From Coleofasciculus sp040219735 (GTDB lineage Bacteria > Cyanobacteriota > Cyanobacteriia > Cyanobacteriales > Coleofasciculaceae), in assembly GCA_040219735.1 (NCBI GenBank), contig JAVJRX010000178.1: a stretch of DNA of 64,000 nucleotides. One strand, 5' to 3'. The notes under the pieces were generated by a model. It saw only the letters and a list, made by a program, of their open reading frames with translations, did no database searches and was not told the DNA's origin. Each line of letters starts with the position of its first letter. Positions within the stretch are counted from its first letter, which is position 1. A program made the translations under genes and the position numbers. Shown here piece by piece: positions 31,597 to 41,041 of this stretch.

Positions 31597-34395
31597 ATGA
31601 AATCAGCCAATAAAATTATCATAGGCTTTCTATTAGTCGTCATCATCGGCTTACCCTTCTCTCACACCCTGGCTCACATTCTTACAGAAGCCTGGTGGTT
31701 TGATTCCGTTAACTTTTCCGATGTATTCTGGACGCGGATCACCTGGAAAATTATGGCTTGGGTGGGGACATTTATTATTTACGGACTATTCTTGTGGTTT
31801 AACTATTGGATGGCGCAGCGTCTAACTCGCGATCGCGCGTTTCGTTTCCTAGAGGGTAGTGATTTAGCTCCCTATACCGATACTATAGCCAATTCCGCCG
31901 CCCTGCTTGTAACGTTCCTTGTCAGTTTAGCCGCCGCCACAGCTAGTGCATCAGCTTGGGAGACAATATTAAAATACCTGAATGCCACAGATTTTAATCT
32001 GACTGACCCCATTTATCAACAAAATATTGGTTTTTACCTGTTTCAGTTTCCTTTCTATGAAGGACTAAAAGATTGGTTTTTGAATCTTTTGTTCTGGGGG
32101 TTTGGATTATCCGTTGCTGTTTATGTTTTAAAAGGTAAAATAAGGTTAGATCGTTACTGGCAACATTTCATAACCAAAGACGTAAAAACCCATCTTAGTC
32201 TACTGTTAGCAGGGATTGCCCTAGTTGTCGCGATCGGCTTCTGGCTAGAACGCTATGAACTACTCTACACAACCGATGGTGTCGTCTATGGTGCTGGGTA
32301 TACCGATGATCATGCTCAGCGTCTGGCATTCTGGATTATGAGCATTGTATCACTAATGCTAGGCTTGTCGTTTATCCTGGCAATTTGGCAAAACAATATT
32401 ACCTTACCCACCTACGGAATCGGGATTTATCTCATTGCTTGGCTCGTTTTCAGTGGTCTTTTTCCCTGGTTTCAACAACGATTTATTGTCGAACCCAATG
32501 AGTTAGAAAAAGAAAAACCCTACATTGAACATAATATCGCCTATACTCGCAAGGCTTACGCTTTAGACGAAGTACCAACACAAGACTATCCAGCGGAAGA
32601 ACAATTAAGTCGCCAAGCGTTACAAGAGAACCAATCTACGATTCGTAACATTCGCTTGTGGGACTATCGACCTTTACTAAGTACCTATCGCCAACTGCAA
32701 GAAATTCGTCTTTACTATCGATTCAATGATGTCGATGTTGATCGTTATACCATTGACGATAACTATAGACAAGTCATGCTCTCACCACGGGAACTATTGT
32801 ATTCTCAAGTTCCCGATCGCGCTCAGACTTGGGTCAACCAAAGGCTAAAATATACCCATGGCTATGGTTTGGTAATGAGTCCAGTCAATGTCGTCACAGA
32901 GGATGGCTTACCTGAACTGTTTATCCAAGATATTCCACCGATTTCCCAAATCGATCTCCAAGTGAATGAATCCGCCATTTACTACGGCGAAGAAACCGAT
33001 AACTATATCTTTACAGGTACAAATACCCAAGAATTTGATTATCCCCGTGGCGATGAAAATGCCTTCACCACCTACGACGGGAAAGGTGGTGTACCAATCC
33101 CTTCTTTTTGGCAGCGATTGGCGTATGCTTATGATTTGGGCGATCTCAAAATTTTAATTTCCAATTACTTTATCAACACCTCCCGCATTCATTACCACCG
33201 CCAGATTAAGGAACGGGTGAACCAAGTTGCACCTTTTTTGCGGTTTGATAATGACCCCTACATTACCCTAATTAATGGTAGATTACACTGGATCATCGAT
33301 GCCTATACCGTTAGCGATCGCTATCCTTATTCTGAACCCGTTTCCCAAAGTCATAATGCAAACGCCATATTCCAAGGCGGGAATATCGCCCAAATGTCCC
33401 AAGGCGATATCAATTATATTCGCAACTCCGTTAAGGTAGTCGTTGATGCGTTTAATGGCACAATGCAGTTTTTTATCATTGATGAGGATGACCCTGTACT
33501 GACAACATACCGCAAAATATTCCCCACATTGTTTACCGCCAAGGAGGCTATTCCAGCCGATGTAAAAGCTCATTTTCGCTATCCCCTGGATCTGTTCACC
33601 ATTCAGGCGCAGATGTATCTGTCTTACCACATGAATAATCCCCAAGTCTTTTACAACCGGGAGGATTTGTGGCGTTTTCCGACAGAAATCTATGAAGGGA
33701 ATGAGCGGATCATGGAGCCTTACTATGTAATTATGCGCTTACCCGAAGAGTCGAGGGAAGAATTTATTCTAATTCTGCCCTTTACACCCGTCAATAAAGA
33801 TAACATGATTGCTTGGATGGCAGCGCGTTCTGATGGGGAAAATTACGGCAAATTGCTTTTGTATGAATTCCCTAAACAAGAACTTGTCTATGGTCCTTCA
33901 CAAATTGAAGCTCGCATTGACCAAAATCCGCAAATTTCCCAAGAATTAACCCTATGGAGTCAGGAAGGTTCGCGGGTAATTCGCGGCGATTTATTAGTGA
34001 TTCCCATTGATCAATCATTACTTTACGTCGAACCCATTTATCTGCGAGCCGAACAAGGGGAACTTCCGGAATTGAAGCGCGTGATTGTTGCTTATGCTAA
34101 AGAAGTGGTCATGGAGGAAACCTTAGAGCAAGCCTTAGCTACTATCTTTGGTGGAACTCAAGCCGAGGTGCAACAACCTACTTCTGCTCCACCATCTGCT
34201 CCACCAAAAGAAGGGGTTTCTAAACTCGCCCAATCTGCTTTAGAAACTTATCAAAAAGCACAGGAAGCCATGCGTCAAGGCAATTGGGAAAAATATGGTC
34301 AATATCAACAAGAACTAGAAAGCATCTTGCAGCAATTGAACCAAACCCCAAAATCAGCACCTGATCTGAGAAAATCAGCAGGCGAGCCAAATTAA
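31597..34395 (+). CDS. UPF0182 family large membrane protein
   Basis: A 932-residue protein. Residues 1-305 hold about seven TM segments (IIIGFLLVVIIGLPFSHTLA, IMAWVGTFIIYGLFLWFNYW and others). The rest, about 310-850, is a large extracytoplasmic domain with family motifs such as YRFNDVDVDRYTIDDNYRQV, YTHGYGLVMSPVNVVTEDGL, DLFTIQAQMYLSYHM and PFTPVNKDNMIAWMAARSDG. A Pro-rich linker and a coiled-coil tail close the protein. UPF0182 occurs in actinobacteria and cyanobacteria; its function is unknown. Confidence 0.93.
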   Translation: MKSANKIIIGFLLVVIIGLPFSHTLAHILTEAWWFDSVNFSDVFWTRITWKIMAWVGTFIIYGLFLWFNYWMAQRLTRDRAFRFLEGSDLAPYTDTIANSAALLVTFLVSLAAATASASAWETILKYLNATDFNLTDPIYQQNIGFYLFQFPFYEGLKDWFLNLLFWGFGLSVAVYVLKGKIRLDRYWQHFITKDVKTHLSLLLAGIALVVAIGFWLERYELLYTTDGVVYGAGYTDDHAQRLAFWIMSIVSLMLGLSFILAIWQNNITLPTYGIGIYLIAWLVFSGLFPWFQQRFIVEPNELEKEKPYIEHNIAYTRKAYALDEVPTQDYPAEEQLSRQALQENQSTIRNIRLWDYRPLLSTYRQLQEIRLYYRFNDVDVDRYTIDDNYRQVMLSPRELLYSQVPDRAQTWVNQRLKYTHGYGLVMSPVNVVTEDGLPELFIQDIPPISQIDLQVNESAIYYGEETDNYIFTGTNTQEFDYPRGDENAFTTYDGKGGVPIPSFWQRLAYAYDLGDLKILISNYFINTSRIHYHRQIKERVNQVAPFLRFDNDPYITLINGRLHWIIDAYTVSDRYPYSEPVSQSHNANAIFQGGNIAQMSQGDINYIRNSVKVVVDAFNGTMQFFIIDEDDPVLTTYRKIFPTLFTAKEAIPADVKAHFRYPLDLFTIQAQMYLSYHMNNPQVFYNREDLWRFPTEIYEGNERIMEPYYVIMRLPEESREEFILILPFTPVNKDNMIAWMAARSDGENYGKLLLYEFPKQELVYGPSQIEARIDQNPQISQELTLWSQEGSRVIRGDLLVIPIDQSLLYVEPIYLRAEQGELPELKRVIVAYAKEVVMEETLEQALATIFGGTQAEVQQPTSAPPSAPPKEGVSKLAQSALETYQKAQEAMRQGNWEKYGQYQQELESILQQLNQTPKSAPDLRKSAGEPN

Positions 34396-34451
34396 TCCTA
34401 GTGAAAAAAAGCAGAAGTATCAGACTTTTCACGGTATTTGGGGCAATGTGT

Positions 34452-34513
34452 GTAGGGGCGGGTTTCACTACTATCTTTTCGGTTGTATCCAGATGTGACT
34501 AAACCCGCCCCGA
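34452..34513. repeat. GTAGGGGCGGGTTT...AAACCCGCCCCGA inverted repeat
   Basis: A complete 62-base copy whose interior (ACTATCTTTTCGGTTG) nearly matches the copy at 13382, showing that the whole element was copied and not just its arms. Lies downstream of the UPF0182 gene. Confidence 0.8.
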
Positions 34514-34594
34514 CTCAGGTTTCTAGACTTCCCGTGAAAAGTCAGAGAAGTATAGCTGCTGCCATCAAGCTTGCGGCATACTGAGAGGAGGTGA

Positions 34595-34768
34595 ACACAA
34601 TTAAAGTTAACGATTGATATTATTGGTAATAAAGTGTGGATTCAACGAGATGGAACGGAAGATGGAATTGCACTAGATTTGGAAAATGCGGGAATTCCGA
34701 AAGATCATATTGTATTGGGGTTTAAACCTCCTGAAGTACGTCCAATGACTGGCTATGCGGTTACTTGA
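34595..34768 (+). pseudogene. XisI C-terminal fragment
   Basis: The reading LTIDIIGNKVWIQRDGTEDG, then IALDLENAGIPKDHIVLGF, then KPPEVRPMTGYAVT ends at TGA 34768. It is the conserved end of XisI, the excision-controlling factor of fdxN-type elements, widespread as XisH/XisI pairs in cyanobacteria. An in-frame stop lies immediately upstream and the first half is missing, as is XisH. The rest of the gap 34396-34882 shows only the repeat at 34452. Confidence 0.85.
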
Positions 34769-34882
34769 CGGAACCAGGACTTTAAAAACATTATCAGAAC
34801 AATAGTATTACTTTAGCAAGATGAATAAAATTGAATTGACTTTGATCATAAAACAGTAGGCGACTAAGGAGCGACTGACTTT

Positions 34883-35608
34883 ATGAATCGGAGTAAAATC
34901 AATTTGAAACACCAATCCCTATTGATGAGTGCTGTCTTGGCGCTATCCTTCACCACCGCAGCGACTAAGGAAGCCCAGAGTACCTCAATAACCCCTCCAG
35001 AGAACTCTCCAGCCACCTCACAATCGCAAATTAGCCAAAATGCAGATGATCTCAGGCAAATTCAAGTCTTTTTACCGAAGCCTTCCGCCAACAATCAAAC
35101 GATAGGCTACGTTGAACCTGTTAACCGAGCCACATCCCGCGTCGATGTTGCCGAATTTGCAATTGAGCAAATTATTCAAGGACCAACATCCGCCGAAAAA
35201 GAGCAAGGATTTACTAATATAGTTGACTTCCGAGGCGAATCCACCTGTGGGAAAAATTTTACTATTAATATCTCCAATGGAATTGCCCAACTCCAATTTT
35301 GTCGGACAGTCCCTACGGCTGGAATTGGCGAAGATGCGGGAATCCAAAAAGCGGTAACCAACACACTAAAACAGTTTAATAGTGTTGATCAAGTGGTTAT
35401 TTTCAACAAGAACGGCGACTGCTTTAAAGATATGAGTGGTAAAAATGCCTGCTTAAATTCCATTGAAGGTATCGTATGGCGACCCGTTCCTGGGACTAAA
35501 GCCTCGTCTGGGGGTGAATTAGGTAGGGTCAATCCCCAACCTTGGGAAGTCGGGATTAATACCATTAGTCGTAATGGAGACGCGATTAACTTTGATGTGA
35601 ACGCCTAA
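34883..35608 (+). CDS. GerMN-domain secreted protein
   Basis: A 241-residue protein. Residues 1-33 look like a signal peptide (LLMSAVLALSFTTAATKEAQ). After a Ser/Pro/Gln linker, residues about 58-200 form a GerMN domain (IQVFLPKPSANNQTIGYVEP, FAIEQIIQGPTSAEKEQGF, ISNGIAQLQFCRTVPTAG, TLKQFNSVDQVVIFNKNGDC). GerMN proteins bind cell-wall-related partners in Bacillus. In cyanobacteria the role is unknown. The C-terminal 40 residues contain a conserved EGIVWRP-type strand. Confidence 0.82.
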   Translation: MNRSKINLKHQSLLMSAVLALSFTTAATKEAQSTSITPPENSPATSQSQISQNADDLRQIQVFLPKPSANNQTIGYVEPVNRATSRVDVAEFAIEQIIQGPTSAEKEQGFTNIVDFRGESTCGKNFTINISNGIAQLQFCRTVPTAGIGEDAGIQKAVTNTLKQFNSVDQVVIFNKNGDCFKDMSGKNACLNSIEGIVWRPVPGTKASSGGELGRVNPQPWEVGINTISRNGDAINFDVNA

Positions 35609-35621
35609 CCCATCCGCTGGC

Positions 35622-35641
35622 TTCCCCCTTTTTAAGGGGGA
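35622..35641 (+). terminator. Hairpin downstream of the GerMN gene
   Basis: TCCCCCTT, TTT, AAGGGGGA: a perfect eight-pair stem 14 bases past the stop. There is no T-run, and the G-rich repeats that follow share its right arm, so a repeat origin is possible. Confidence 0.5.
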
Positions 35642-35706
35642 CGGGAGGGGGATCTATTGGGGGACGGGAGGGGGATCTAAAAGGGGGACGGAAGGGGGAT
35701 CTAAAG
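35636..35706. repeat. Three tandem G-rich repeats (GGGGGACGGGAGGGGGATCTA)
   Basis: Units start at 35636, 35659 and 35683 with periods of 23 and 24 bases. The third unit has one substitution (GGAAGG). Located between the GerMN gene and a convergent hypothetical gene. Confidence 0.85.
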
Positions 35707-35765
35707 CGGAAAGGAAACAGGGCGATTTTAATTGCCGTATTCTGTTCATTTATATACTAAAAACC

Positions 35766-36278
35766 TTAAATAAAACCCATTTGAAATTTATCAATTTTGT
35801 TTTCAATTTTTTTAACAAGCTGCTGGCAGTAATCTAAAGCTGCTCTCGCCTGATCCTGTTCTATATTATTAATGTCCAAGGAAAGTTGTACTTTTTCCTC
35901 AGGGGTATTTGCTCCAGTTATAAGTGCATAACCCACCCAGTTTCTATATCTCAAATAATTCTCATAATCTATTTGTATAGCATAACATAGCAAGATTTCC
36001 TGCATTTTTTGCAATTCTTGAGAAACTTGAACATTAACTTTTTGTTTACCAAATTCATCCTGAACAATAAATCCGTCAAATTCTTCAAGGCTGGAAGCCT
36101 CATTGGGTTGCAGTTCTAAAATAATTCCTTTGGCAAAGCTGATCGTCAAGTCAAGAGAAGCTGTAGCATAACTAATTGCCTGTATTAATTTGCCATCATC
36201 AAAAAAAAATTCAGCAACCTCTAAAAGGTCTCTGTGTTCTTTGAGCGTTTCCATAATCGATGAGAAATAGTTGGGCAT
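35766..36278 (-). CDS. Hypothetical, all-helical protein
   Basis: I do not recognise this 170-residue protein. It is acidic and apparently all helical: LKEHRDLLEVAEFFFDDGKL, AISYATASLDLTISFAKGII and a long C-terminal helix RAALDYCQQLVKKIENKIDK. There is no signal peptide or TM segment. The helical layout is compatible with a HEPN-like or TPR-like bundle, but no Rx4-6H motif is seen. Monocistronic, convergent with the GerMN gene. Confidence 0.6.
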   Translation of the reverse strand: MPNYFSSIMETLKEHRDLLEVAEFFFDDGKLIQAISYATASLDLTISFAKGIILELQPNEASSLEEFDGFIVQDEFGKQKVNVQVSQELQKMQEILLCYAIQIDYENYLRYRNWVGYALITGANTPEEKVQLSLDINNIEQDQARAALDYCQQLVKKIENKIDKFQMGFI

Positions 36279-36698
36279 TCAACATTTAACCTCCAGTGTC
36301 TGGGTCACTGAGTTGACTTGTCATCGACCTTAGGTTATATAATGTTTCAGCTTATCCGCCAAATTATCGAATTATCCATAAAGTATCGAATGATAGGGGA
36401 AATGGGGAAGGGGAGTTAATTCTGGCACTAGAACATCCGTTCAGTAATGGAATCAGTATGCACCCATCAATAGAAACTGTCACATTTTCGATTAAACAGA
36501 TAACCTAAACTGCCAAATATTTCAGGTTATGACTTATTACTTCTTTTGACAGCTACCTGGGATAACGCCAGCTAAAACTCTAGATTGGGGCAGGTTTCTC
36601 CGCATCTGGATGAGGGAAGAAATGATAGAAACCCACCCCTACTTTCGGAAAAACGCAGCACTTCCCCTCCTCACGGATTTTTCCGATTCTTGAAAGGG
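36279..36698. other. Gene-free stretch
   Basis: 420 bases with no gene. A degenerate member of the GGGCGGGTTT family lies at about 36587-36642 (GGGGCAGGTTT, then AAACCCACCCCTAC), close to the YdcF stop. Nothing else is evident. Confidence 0.45.
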
Positions 36699-37676
36699 TT
36701 AAATAATGGTGGGAGTTTGCCAACCGCGCAAATAATAGTAAACCGAAGTGTAAAATTCCTCCACAATTTGCGTCGTGATAGCCAGTGATTCTACAGAGGG
36801 GATAAAGGATGCAATCCACTGGTCAACTGTGGATCTTGAACCCGGTTGAACAGTAAAGAAGCCAGTCGGTTTAGCAATGACATTGGTTAAACCGACACTT
36901 CTAAACACCTGTTGAGCGCGACGGCTGTTATAGGCTGAAGTAACCAGAAAAACGCGATTGTCCGCTATTCCGCGATCGCGTAAAATATCCTCAACCTCTT
37001 CGGCGCTGGTGCGGAGATTAGTCCCTGTCGGTTCAACCACAATCCGAGTTTGAGGAACCCCAAACTGAACCAGTAAGGCGCGGATATCATTGGCTTCGAC
37101 AATTTGCTCTTGAGTTCCTACCAGGTTAGGTCGAGGACCAGCACTAACCACGACTAAAGGGTTATTCCCCGATTGTCGATACAGTTGAGCCGCATATAGA
37201 ATGCGATCGCCCGTATCGGTAAGTTGAATTTGGGTTCGAGGTGGTTCATCAGGTTGGGTGGTTCCTTGTCCGAGTACCACAATCGCTGAGGCGGTTTGAG
37301 CACCTGCAGCTTCAGGCGTAACCACTGCTTGTTCTGTAGTCGCCGCCAACAGGTTAGAGAAAAAAGGCGTGCTGGCTATAAGTAAGATTAGTAAGGCTGC
37401 CAAAACCTGGTTCTTTGACTTCTCCAGCCCTTGGCGCAGGGCAAAACTCAACAGCACAATGGTCGCACCAACAGGCTTTAAGGGAAACGAGAGAACCTCC
37501 CAAATCGTTGATACCACATCATTGTTGGGAGAGAAAAACGCCACAACAATGAAGCCAAACAGAAATAAACCCCCAAGCAAGGTAAAATACTCCTTGGGGA
37601 TTACCTTCTTAAACAGGTTGTAAAGAATAACTGCAATCAGCAGCCAAAGTAGGACTCGAGTCAGTAGTAAAAACAT
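36699..37676 (-). CDS. YdcF/DUF218 family membrane protein
   Basis: A 325-residue protein. Four N-terminal hydrophobic segments (about 3-20, 31-49, 64-82, 92-108) precede a DUF218 domain from about 130: AIVVLGQGTTQPDEPPRTQI, RILYAAQLYRQSGNNPLVVV, IVVEPTGTNLRTSAEEVEDI and NRVFLVTSAYNSRRAQQVFR. The related ElyC and SanA affect envelope polymer synthesis. The substrate here is unknown. Confidence 0.88.
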   Translation of the reverse strand: MFLLLTRVLLWLLIAVILYNLFKKVIPKEYFTLLGGLFLFGFIVVAFFSPNNDVVSTIWEVLSFPLKPVGATIVLLSFALRQGLEKSKNQVLAALLILLIASTPFFSNLLAATTEQAVVTPEAAGAQTASAIVVLGQGTTQPDEPPRTQIQLTDTGDRILYAAQLYRQSGNNPLVVVSAGPRPNLVGTQEQIVEANDIRALLVQFGVPQTRIVVEPTGTNLRTSAEEVEDILRDRGIADNRVFLVTSAYNSRRAQQVFRSVGLTNVIAKPTGFFTVQPGSRSTVDQWIASFIPSVESLAITTQIVEEFYTSVYYYLRGWQTPTII

Positions 37677-38137
37677 TGTGTTTTGATGGTGTAACGTTTT
37701 GATGGTGAGCGAGGAATTGTGACGGGTTCGTCTGACTCCCCAAAATAACCATTAACAAGTTAGGGGGGATTGGGATCAAGTTTTGTGTAACGTATCACCT
37801 AGGGAGAACCACGGTTCAAACTACCCTAACACGGGCATTATAGTTCCATTTCGGACAGTCAAACTTATGCAAACCTGTCAACTACCTACTTTGGGTTTGA
37901 GCAACCCCTGCGTAGAACGCAATTGTGTGCTTTTGTCCACAAGAGGGGTATAAGGTAAGAGAACTCTGGGAGCGAGGAGTTCTAAGAGCAGGAGGAGAAT
38001 TCCCCTATTCCCCAATCCCCTCCTCACTAATCACCACTCCCCAATTTCGAGGCAGTTTTGAGCAAAATTACTTCTCAGGCAAAGACAAAGAGGAAAAATA
38101 TTTGTAAAGTTAGTCTATAAAAAGAAACAGGGGCAGT
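37677..38137. other. Gene-free divergent stretch
   Basis: 461 bases between divergent ydcF-like and galE genes. Reading frames here are short and show no protein character. I see no clear promoter, operator or repeat. Confidence 0.4.
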
Positions 38138-39142
38138 TTGAGTGTGTCGCAAGTCCAACCCGAAATTCTAGTAACTGGCGGAGCTGGCTACATCGGCTCT
38201 CACACAGTCTTAGCCCTACAACGGGCAGGTTATAACGTCGTTGTACTGGATAACCTGGTTTGTGGACATCGAGAATTCGTAGAAGAGATCCTGAAAGCAA
38301 AATTGGTGATCGGGGATGTGGGCGATCGCACCCTGTTAGACCAAATCTTCGCCACCCACAACATTGCTGCTGTACTCCACTTTGCCGCCTATATTGCCGT
38401 GGGTGAGTCGGTTACCTACCCCGCCAAGTACTACCGCAATAACGTCAGTGGCACTCTGACCCTCTTAGAAGCCATGGTCGCCGCTGATGTGAAAACCTTA
38501 GTGTTTCCATCCACCTGTGCTGTCTACGGGATGCCTCAGCACGTACCAATGACGGAAGACCATCCTCAAAATCCGATCAATCCCTATGCGACGAGTAAGT
38601 GGATGATGGAGCGCATGTTAGCCGACTTTGATCGCGCTTATAATTTACGTTCAATTGTGTTTCGCTTCTTCAACGCGGCTGGGGCGAATCCTGAAGGACT
38701 ACTGGGTGAAGACCATTATCCAGAAACCCATCTGATTCCCTTAGTCCTGTGGACAGCATTAGGCAAACGAGACTCGATCGCTATTTGGGGAACAGACTAC
38801 TCCACCCCAGACGGAACCTGCTTGCGGGACTATATTCACGTCAGCGACTTGGCAGATGCCCATATCTTGGGGCTAGAGTATTTGTTAGGTGGCGGTAAGA
38901 GTGAAATCTTTAATTTAGGCAGTGGCAACGGTTTCTCCGTGCGACAGGTGATTGAAACAGCAAGGCAAGTCACCCAAAAAGAGATTAAAATCATTGAGTG
39001 CGATCGCCGCCCTGGTGATGCACCCATTTTGGTCGGTAGTAGCGACAAGGCGAGAAAAATTCTGGGTTGGTCTGCCAAATACCCGGAGCTAAGTAAAATT
39101 ATCAGCGATGCTTGGCAGTGGCATCAACGGCGTCATCATTAG
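38138..39142 (+). CDS. galE: UDP-glucose 4-epimerase
   Basis: A 334-residue extended SDR enzyme interconverting UDP-glucose and UDP-galactose. ILVTGGAGYIGSHTVLAL binds NAD; catalytic Tyr150/Lys154 lie in NPYATSKWMMER, with Ser125-Thr126 upstream (FPSTCAVYG). FNAAGANPEGLLGEDH and PDGTCLRDYIHVSDLA are diagnostic of GalE. No ATG is available: the start is a TTG at 38138 or a GTG at 38144. AGGGG ends four bases before the former and ten before the latter, so either is possible. Confidence 0.95.
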   Translation: MSVSQVQPEILVTGGAGYIGSHTVLALQRAGYNVVVLDNLVCGHREFVEEILKAKLVIGDVGDRTLLDQIFATHNIAAVLHFAAYIAVGESVTYPAKYYRNNVSGTLTLLEAMVAADVKTLVFPSTCAVYGMPQHVPMTEDHPQNPINPYATSKWMMERMLADFDRAYNLRSIVFRFFNAAGANPEGLLGEDHYPETHLIPLVLWTALGKRDSIAIWGTDYSTPDGTCLRDYIHVSDLADAHILGLEYLLGGGKSEIFNLGSGNGFSVRQVIETARQVTQKEIKIIECDRRPGDAPILVGSSDKARKILGWSAKYPELSKIISDAWQWHQRRHH

Positions 39143-39308
39143 TACAGTATGGACAACCTAATCGCCGATGTCCGCAAGTGAAGCGTCGAAAACGCAGTTC
39201 TACAGGGCTGGATGCTCAAATACAGCCCTCAATGAAGTAGGGCTGGGTAGTTCATCTGCTATTTTCTAAGAAACTCGGAGTTCACGTCAGTTTTTTGAAG
39301 CAGAAGCA

Positions 39309-39686
39309 GTGAAACAATTATCGGTGAATAGAAACACCCAGACTGGAAAGGCTAAAAACAACCTCAACTCTACCAACAAAGGGACTCTTTCCCTGGAAGC
39401 TCGAATCAGCCGCTTGGAATCCATTGTTGGACAAATTGGTGAGGCGGTGCTTGCCACAACTGAGACTATTGACCGTCTAGGAAAGCGGGTTGATGCTTTG
39501 GCTGTGCAGGTACAACACCAAGGGCATCAAGTTCAACAACAGGGTTACCAACTCTTCGCTTTGAGTGATGCGGTGCAAACCTTAGCCGAAAATCAAAATG
39601 AGTCACTCGCAGAACTTGGACAACTCACGGAAACACTCCAACGCCTTGCTGCTGCCATCGAAGCTCAGCAGAAGTCAGTAAGCTAG
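39309..39686 (+). CDS. Small coiled-coil protein
   Basis: A 125-residue protein starting with GTG. After a basic N-terminus it is a continuous heptad-patterned helix: LEARISRLESIVGQIGEAVL, TETIDRLGKRVDALAVQVQH, then LAELGQLTETLQRLAAAIEA. The region around 73-83 has an HQVQQQGYQ imperfect repeat. No named family recognised. It could be a structural or adaptor protein; the lipoprotein gene 38 bases downstream may be co-transcribed. Confidence 0.6.
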   Translation: MKQLSVNRNTQTGKAKNNLNSTNKGTLSLEARISRLESIVGQIGEAVLATTETIDRLGKRVDALAVQVQHQGHQVQQQGYQLFALSDAVQTLAENQNESLAELGQLTETLQRLAAAIEAQQKSVS

Positions 39687-39724
39687 AAGTAGCGTTACAA
39701 TTTTGGACGGCTTAATCCTAAATT

Positions 39725-40249
39725 ATGAGCGTTTCTCAAATGACATCGACGTGCCAGTCGAGAAAAAATGGACAACATCCCCAAGGGAAACCCAGAGCAT
39801 TTATGTATTGTCCTCAGCGAAATTTCCTCAGGCTCTTTGTCACGGCTGTGATTAGCCTATTAGCGGTAAGCTGTGGTCAGAGCAAGGTTTCTCAGTGTAA
39901 CCAAATGATTCAGGTAGCGAATCAGGCGGTTAGTGACGCCAAAGTCGTGACCAGTGGTGTTCAAGAGGACAATCCGCAAGCAGAGGCAATGCGACAAGCG
40001 GCGGCTGTCATGAATAAGGCTTCTGAAGAAATGAACGCGATAGACGTAACCGATGAGACGTTACAGGACTATCAAGCCAGTTTTGTCAACATGTATCGCG
40101 ATATGAGTCACGCGATGGGTGATTATGCCCTGGCATTTGAGCAGGATGACTACCAAGCGGCGAAAGCGGCAGAGATGAACTTTCTGCAAGCCATGACTCC
40201 AAACAAGCAATTAGCGGATAATCTTAATGCTTATTGCTCCGGTCATTGA
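39725..40249 (+). CDS. Predicted lipoprotein
   Basis: A 174-residue protein. The first 35 residues are followed by a lipoprotein signal, LRLFVTAVISLLAVSC, with the lipobox LAVSC and Cys51 as the modified residue. A start at the internal ATG (MYCPQRNFLRLF) would give a more normal signal length. The mature part is helical (AMRQAAAVMNKASEEMNAID, NMYRDMSHAMGDYALAFEQD) with a Cys near each end that could form a disulfide. No named family recognised. Confidence 0.65.
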   Translation: MSVSQMTSTCQSRKNGQHPQGKPRAFMYCPQRNFLRLFVTAVISLLAVSCGQSKVSQCNQMIQVANQAVSDAKVVTSGVQEDNPQAEAMRQAAAVMNKASEEMNAIDVTDETLQDYQASFVNMYRDMSHAMGDYALAFEQDDYQAAKAAEMNFLQAMTPNKQLADNLNAYCSGH

Positions 40250-40336
40250 CACTCATGAACACGTTGCCATAGTTTCTTTTTGCTGCGCGGCACGACTTAA
40301 TGCCGGAAAAGCTTGATATGATTAGGTTTTAGACAA

Positions 40337-40408
<72 letters not shown>

Positions 40409-40654
40409 AAGTTGGCTCTCAACGAGAACCTACAGAATATTATATCATTGATACTGCTTTTAAAAACCAGAAAAAATGTCCCTAAAACTGGAACAATCGG
40501 ACAAAACTTAGCAGTGTATGTTTATACCCGCGTTCATCCCAAGTGCGTCAAGAGCTTCCCTGTAGAGGGTTGACCAAGGACTCCCAACGAATCAAGCTAT
40601 TAAGCTAGGTTTTCTTCAAATCAAGCCAATCGCCACACACATAAGGAAAATTTA

Positions 40655-41041
40655 TCACCTTATGTACGGGAGAGCCAACTCGATCACTACATTATTATTT
40701 TTTATTCGTGATTTTAAATAATTTTCAATTTGAACTTGCAATTGCTGATAAAAATCAAGAGTATATTCTAGCAATTTTATTTGGTACTTTATTTGGTACT
40801 GTCTTGATGTTCGGGGTGCTTTAAAAGCTTCTGATTTTCCACCTCTAGAATCAATGTATTTTGTTGTCATCAGTGGTGTGATTTTATTATTATCTTCAGA
40901 AGTAGGGTTTAGATTGTCCTCATAGCTAGTATCTTTATCAAAGATAGATAGCCAGCTAGTCTTGACAAGAGTGTCTTTGATTTGATAACAAATATCGATA
41001 GGCTTCCTATTATTTATCCAAACATCCCATGGATTTTGCAT
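40655..41041 (-). CDS. Hypothetical protein
   Basis: I do not recognise this 128-residue protein. It is polar, with an N-terminal aromatic segment (MQNPWDVWINNRKPIDICYQ), an Asn/Thr-rich middle and a C-terminal helix (IKLLEYTLDFYQQLQVQIEN) ending in a hydrophobic strand VVIELALPYI. The base composition is AT-richer than its neighbours. It could be a genuine small accessory gene or a decayed one. Confidence 0.45.
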   Translation of the reverse strand: MQNPWDVWINNRKPIDICYQIKDTLVKTSWLSIFDKDTSYEDNLNPTSEDNNKITPLMTTKYIDSRGGKSEAFKAPRTSRQYQIKYQIKLLEYTLDFYQQLQVQIENYLKSRIKNNNVVIELALPYIR

